This document shows positions 5,172 through 7,390 of a DNA stretch of 7,390 bases, piece by piece (position 1 is the first letter of the stretch; each line of letters begins with the position of its first letter). Position numbers and translations under genes: made by a program. The notes beneath the pieces were generated by a model, which worked only from the letters and a program-made list of their open reading frames with translations, made no database searches and was not told the origin of the DNA. This DNA is from Legionella sp. (GTDB taxonomy: Bacteria > Pseudomonadota > Gammaproteobacteria > Legionellales > Legionellaceae): assembly GCA_004297865.1 (NCBI GenBank), contig SCSO01000267.1, forward strand, positions 1-7,390, in the 5' to 3' direction.

Positions 5172-6836
5172 CTAATTGCTCTGGGTTAGTAGTTCTTTCG
5201 CATGAGAGCGTGTTTGCTCAGTTATAGTCAAACCACCCAACATTCGAGCGATTTCATCGACCTTTTCTTGTGTTTTCAACAGGCTAATTTTGGTAAAGGT
5301 CTGTTTGTGATCACTTTGCTTCTCCACCATAAAATGCTGGTGGGCTGAAGCTGCCACCTGCGGTTGGTGGGTCACACAGAACACTTGTAGGCGTTCACCC
5401 AATTTACGGAGCATTTGCCCCACCAAAGCAGCCGTTGCTCCTCCTATCCCCACATCTACCTCATCAAAGAGTAAAGTAGGGGTAGAACCTCTTTGTGCCG
5501 TGATCATTTGAATCGCCAAGCCAATGCGAGACAATTCCCCACCAGAGGCGATTTTAGTTAATGAATCCGGCTCCATTCCTGGATTGGTACATACTTTGTA
5601 TTCAATTTTATCTAGCCCATGCGCCTGCATTTTTTCAATGGGAGTAAACTCAATTTCAATCCAACCTTTAGGCATGCCTAATTGTTGAATGCTCTTAGTA
5701 ATTTCCTTTGCTAGTTTCGCAGCTTGTTTTTGCCGAGAATCTCTTAATTTTAAGGCAGCCATTTCATAGACTTTCATGAGTTGGGCATATTGTAACTCTA
5801 AATGAGCCAGACGTGATTCTGAGGCAAGGAGAGCATCTAATTCCTTTTGCATTTGGTTTTGCAGCTCAGGTAATTGATTACTATCTACATGATATTTCCG
5901 TGCAAGATGGTGGATGGTACTCATTCTTGCTTCAACCGCAGTTAAGCGCTCCGGGTCCAATTGTATCCGCTCGGCAAATTGTTGCATTTCATCCATAGCT
6001 TCTTCGCATTGAATGAGAGCACTATTGAGCAACTCATAAGAATTTTTTATTTGCTTTTGTTCTTGGGGGAGTTGGCTTAAAGCATGTAAGACTTGATTTA
6101 AACTAAAACAGATACTAGGCTCATCATCCCCATTTAACAGTTGGTTAACCTGCTGGCTTTGTACTAAATAATCTTTAGCATGGTGCAACATTTGGTGTTC
6201 TTCATTGAGCGCTTGTACTTCACCGACTTGCAAATTTAATGCGGCAAGTTCTTCCAATTGGAATTGCAATAACTTAACACGATCGCCTTGTTGCTCTTGG
6301 TTAAGCAAAGTATCTATTTCTTGTTTGATTTTTTGACATTGCTTATAAGCAGCAGCGACCTCATCCAGTAATTGAGGATGGTTGGCGTATTGATCAAGTT
6401 GTTGCCGATGAGTGGGATGTTGCATTAGGGTTTGATGTTGATGCTGGCCATGGATATGTACTAGTTTTTCACTGAATTCTTTTATTTTTTGTAAAGGGAA
6501 AGGCTGACCATTGATATACGATTTTGAGCGGCCTTCGGCGTAAATAATGCGACGCAGATACACTTCACCTTCTACCGCTCCCAAGTCATTGTCGAGTAAC
6601 CAACGTGCTGGTTCGGATTCTTTATCAAAGGTAAAGCCTGCAGTGATATCGCATTTTTCTTCGCCTGGGCGAATAACAGAAGCATCAGCACGACCTCCTA
6701 AAGCGAGCATCAATGCGTCGATCATAATGGATTTACCTGCCCCGGTTTCCCCAGTGAAGGCAGTCATTCCTTCGGTGAAATCCAATTCCAGATGTTTCAC
6801 GATGGCAAAGTGTTCTATGCACAAAGTTGTGAGCAT
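5172..6836 (-). CDS. recN: DNA repair protein RecN (SMC-like ATPase)
   Basis: The 554-residue protein is full length for RecN (usually about 553-560). RecN is a cytoplasmic, nucleoid-acting SMC-family ATPase needed for recombinational repair of double-strand breaks. The N-terminal half-domain begins with LCIEHFAIVKHLELDF and carries Walker A GETGAGKS (29-36). A central Gln/Glu/Leu-rich coiled coil (about 155-380) follows, including the HIHGQHQHQTL segment typical of RecN near its start. The C-terminal half-domain has the ABC signature ASGGELSR (430-437), Walker B TLLFDEVD (454-461) with the following VGIGG, the His-containing VTHQPQVAA (488-496), and the terminal EIARMLGG (528-535). All ATPase elements are intact. 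The ATG at 6836 has an AGGGA site that overlaps the end of nadK, and the genes are 3 nt apart, so translation is probably coupled. There is no room for a LexA-controlled recN promoter between them. Confidence 0.97.
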   Translation of the reverse strand: MLTTLCIEHFAIVKHLELDFTEGMTAFTGETGAGKSIMIDALMLALGGRADASVIRPGEEKCDITAGFTFDKESEPARWLLDNDLGAVEGEVYLRRIIYAEGRSKSYINGQPFPLQKIKEFSEKLVHIHGQHQHQTLMQHPTHRQQLDQYANHPQLLDEVAAAYKQCQKIKQEIDTLLNQEQQGDRVKLLQFQLEELAALNLQVGEVQALNEEHQMLHHAKDYLVQSQQVNQLLNGDDEPSICFSLNQVLHALSQLPQEQKQIKNSYELLNSALIQCEEAMDEMQQFAERIQLDPERLTAVEARMSTIHHLARKYHVDSNQLPELQNQMQKELDALLASESRLAHLELQYAQLMKVYEMAALKLRDSRQKQAAKLAKEITKSIQQLGMPKGWIEIEFTPIEKMQAHGLDKIEYKVCTNPGMEPDSLTKIASGGELSRIGLAIQMITAQRGSTPTLLFDEVDVGIGGATAALVGQMLRKLGERLQVFCVTHQPQVAASAHQHFMVEKQSDHKQTFTKISLLKTQEKVDEIARMLGGLTITEQTRSHAKELLTQSN

Positions 6837-6839
6837 GTT

Positions 6840-7390
6840 TTATCCCTGATGTTTGGATTCCCAGCCAAGTTTACTTCTTAAAGTATCATAATAATGGTAA
6901 TCCAAAGGATGCAGTAAGCGCAATTGTTGCCCATTCTTTTCTACGGATACTTTTTGTCCTGGTTTGACCATTCGCGATTCATGCCCATCGCAACTAATAC
7001 GTAAATCGGTTTCATTGTGTTCACTAATTCCCAATATAATTTTTGATTGGGAATCAATCACCAAAGGTCTTGAGCTTAAACTGTGCGAAAACATAGGGAC
7101 TAAGACAATAGCATTTAATTGGGGGTGCATAATCGGACCGCCAGCGGATAAAGCGTAAGCTGTTGAGCCAGTTGGCGTAGATAAAATCATACCATCCGAA
7201 CGATAATGACTTACTAATTGATCATTAACGTGAACGTCAAATTCAATCAAATGAGTTTCACTACCACGACCGAGCACTACATCATTTAAGGCGTCACCTT
7301 CGAAATAAACGCCTTTATGATCAAAAATCTTAGTGTGTAAAAGAAAACGCAATTCTTCTTTATATTGGCCAGCTAACACCGCGCCTAATT
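6840..7390 (-). CDS. nadK: NAD kinase, C-terminal part (5' end outside the window)
   Basis: The frame is open to the right edge, so the start and the N-terminal GGDGT region lie outside; about 183 of the usual 290-odd residues are visible. NAD kinase phosphorylates NAD to NADP with ATP in the cytoplasm, the only route to NADP. The visible part shows AGQYKEELRFLL, the ALNDVVL substrate-binding motif (usually ALNEVV), and the hallmark SDGMILSTPTGSTAYALSAGGPIMHP, which forms the NAD-binding C-terminal domain. SLSSRPLVI and a final ISCDGH segment follow, as in proteobacterial enzymes. A GTG at 7377-7379 could be read as a start, but the upstream codons continue the family sequence, so it is internal. 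recN follows 3 nt after the TAA stop. The nadK-recN order is widely conserved in gammaproteobacteria. Confidence 0.95.
   Translation of the reverse strand, partial: LGAVLAGQYKEELRFLLHTKIFDHKGVYFEGDALNDVVLGRGSETHLIEFDVHVNDQLVSHYRSDGMILSTPTGSTAYALSAGGPIMHPQLNAIVLVPMFSHSLSSRPLVIDSQSKIILGISEHNETDLRISCDGHESRMVKPGQKVSVEKNGQQLRLLHPLDYHYYDTLRSKLGWESKHQG
6843..6847 (-). promoter_or_regulatory. recN ribosome-binding site embedded in the 3' end of nadK
   Basis: The minus strand reads AGGGA within the last nadK codons (CAG GGA TAA), 6 nt before the recN ATG. Ribosomes finishing nadK pass directly over it, which favours coupled translation. Confidence 0.75.

Noticed and set aside
5813..6849. Plus-strand open frames opposite recN
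   Set aside because: They are antisense to a complete RecN with all its motifs, and the translations show no family features.

Overview
The window is an AT-rich stretch of a gammaproteobacterial chromosome. Its content is a nadK-recN pair, a cspA-type gene, a citrulline ureidase-like CtlX, a Kdo hydroxylase and a membrane PAS-GGDEF protein. Together with the base composition and codon use, this suggests the order Legionellales (Legionella or a relative). That placement is inference from gene content, not a database match. It reads as an ordinary core or near-core region: no integrase, transposase, tRNA, rRNA or CRISPR array was seen.

Layout from left to right. The C-terminal part of an unrecognised plus-strand protein runs in from the left edge to 566 and converges on a minus-strand NADPH-dependent FMN reductase (606-1160). 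The reductase is transcribed divergently from a plus-strand Kdo hydroxylase, kdoO (1284-2132), across a 123-bp promoter region. kdoO converges on a minus-strand diguanylate cyclase (2274-3782). Between those two lies a pair of inverted REP-like palindromes (2170-2276) that also supplies the cyclase stop codon. From 2274 to the right edge every gene is on the minus strand. In transcription order they are nadK (cut by the right edge), recN (3 nt after nadK), cspA (own strong promoter and terminator), ctlX (start codon just after that terminator) and the PAS-GGDEF gene (40 nt after ctlX).

Functionally, nadK and recN form a coupled NADP-synthesis / double-strand-break-repair unit. cspA looks like an independent, strongly expressed single gene with a short leader and a GC-rich discriminator. 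ctlX may share a transcript with the GGDEF gene, which would link citrulline/arginine catabolism with c-di-GMP signalling only by position. kdoO modifies the inner core of LPS. No gene-free stretch exceeds about 150 bp. I found no convincing new multi-gene system. The items most worth a second look are the REP pair with its borrowed stop codon, the terminator that abuts the ctlX start, and the cspA promoter.
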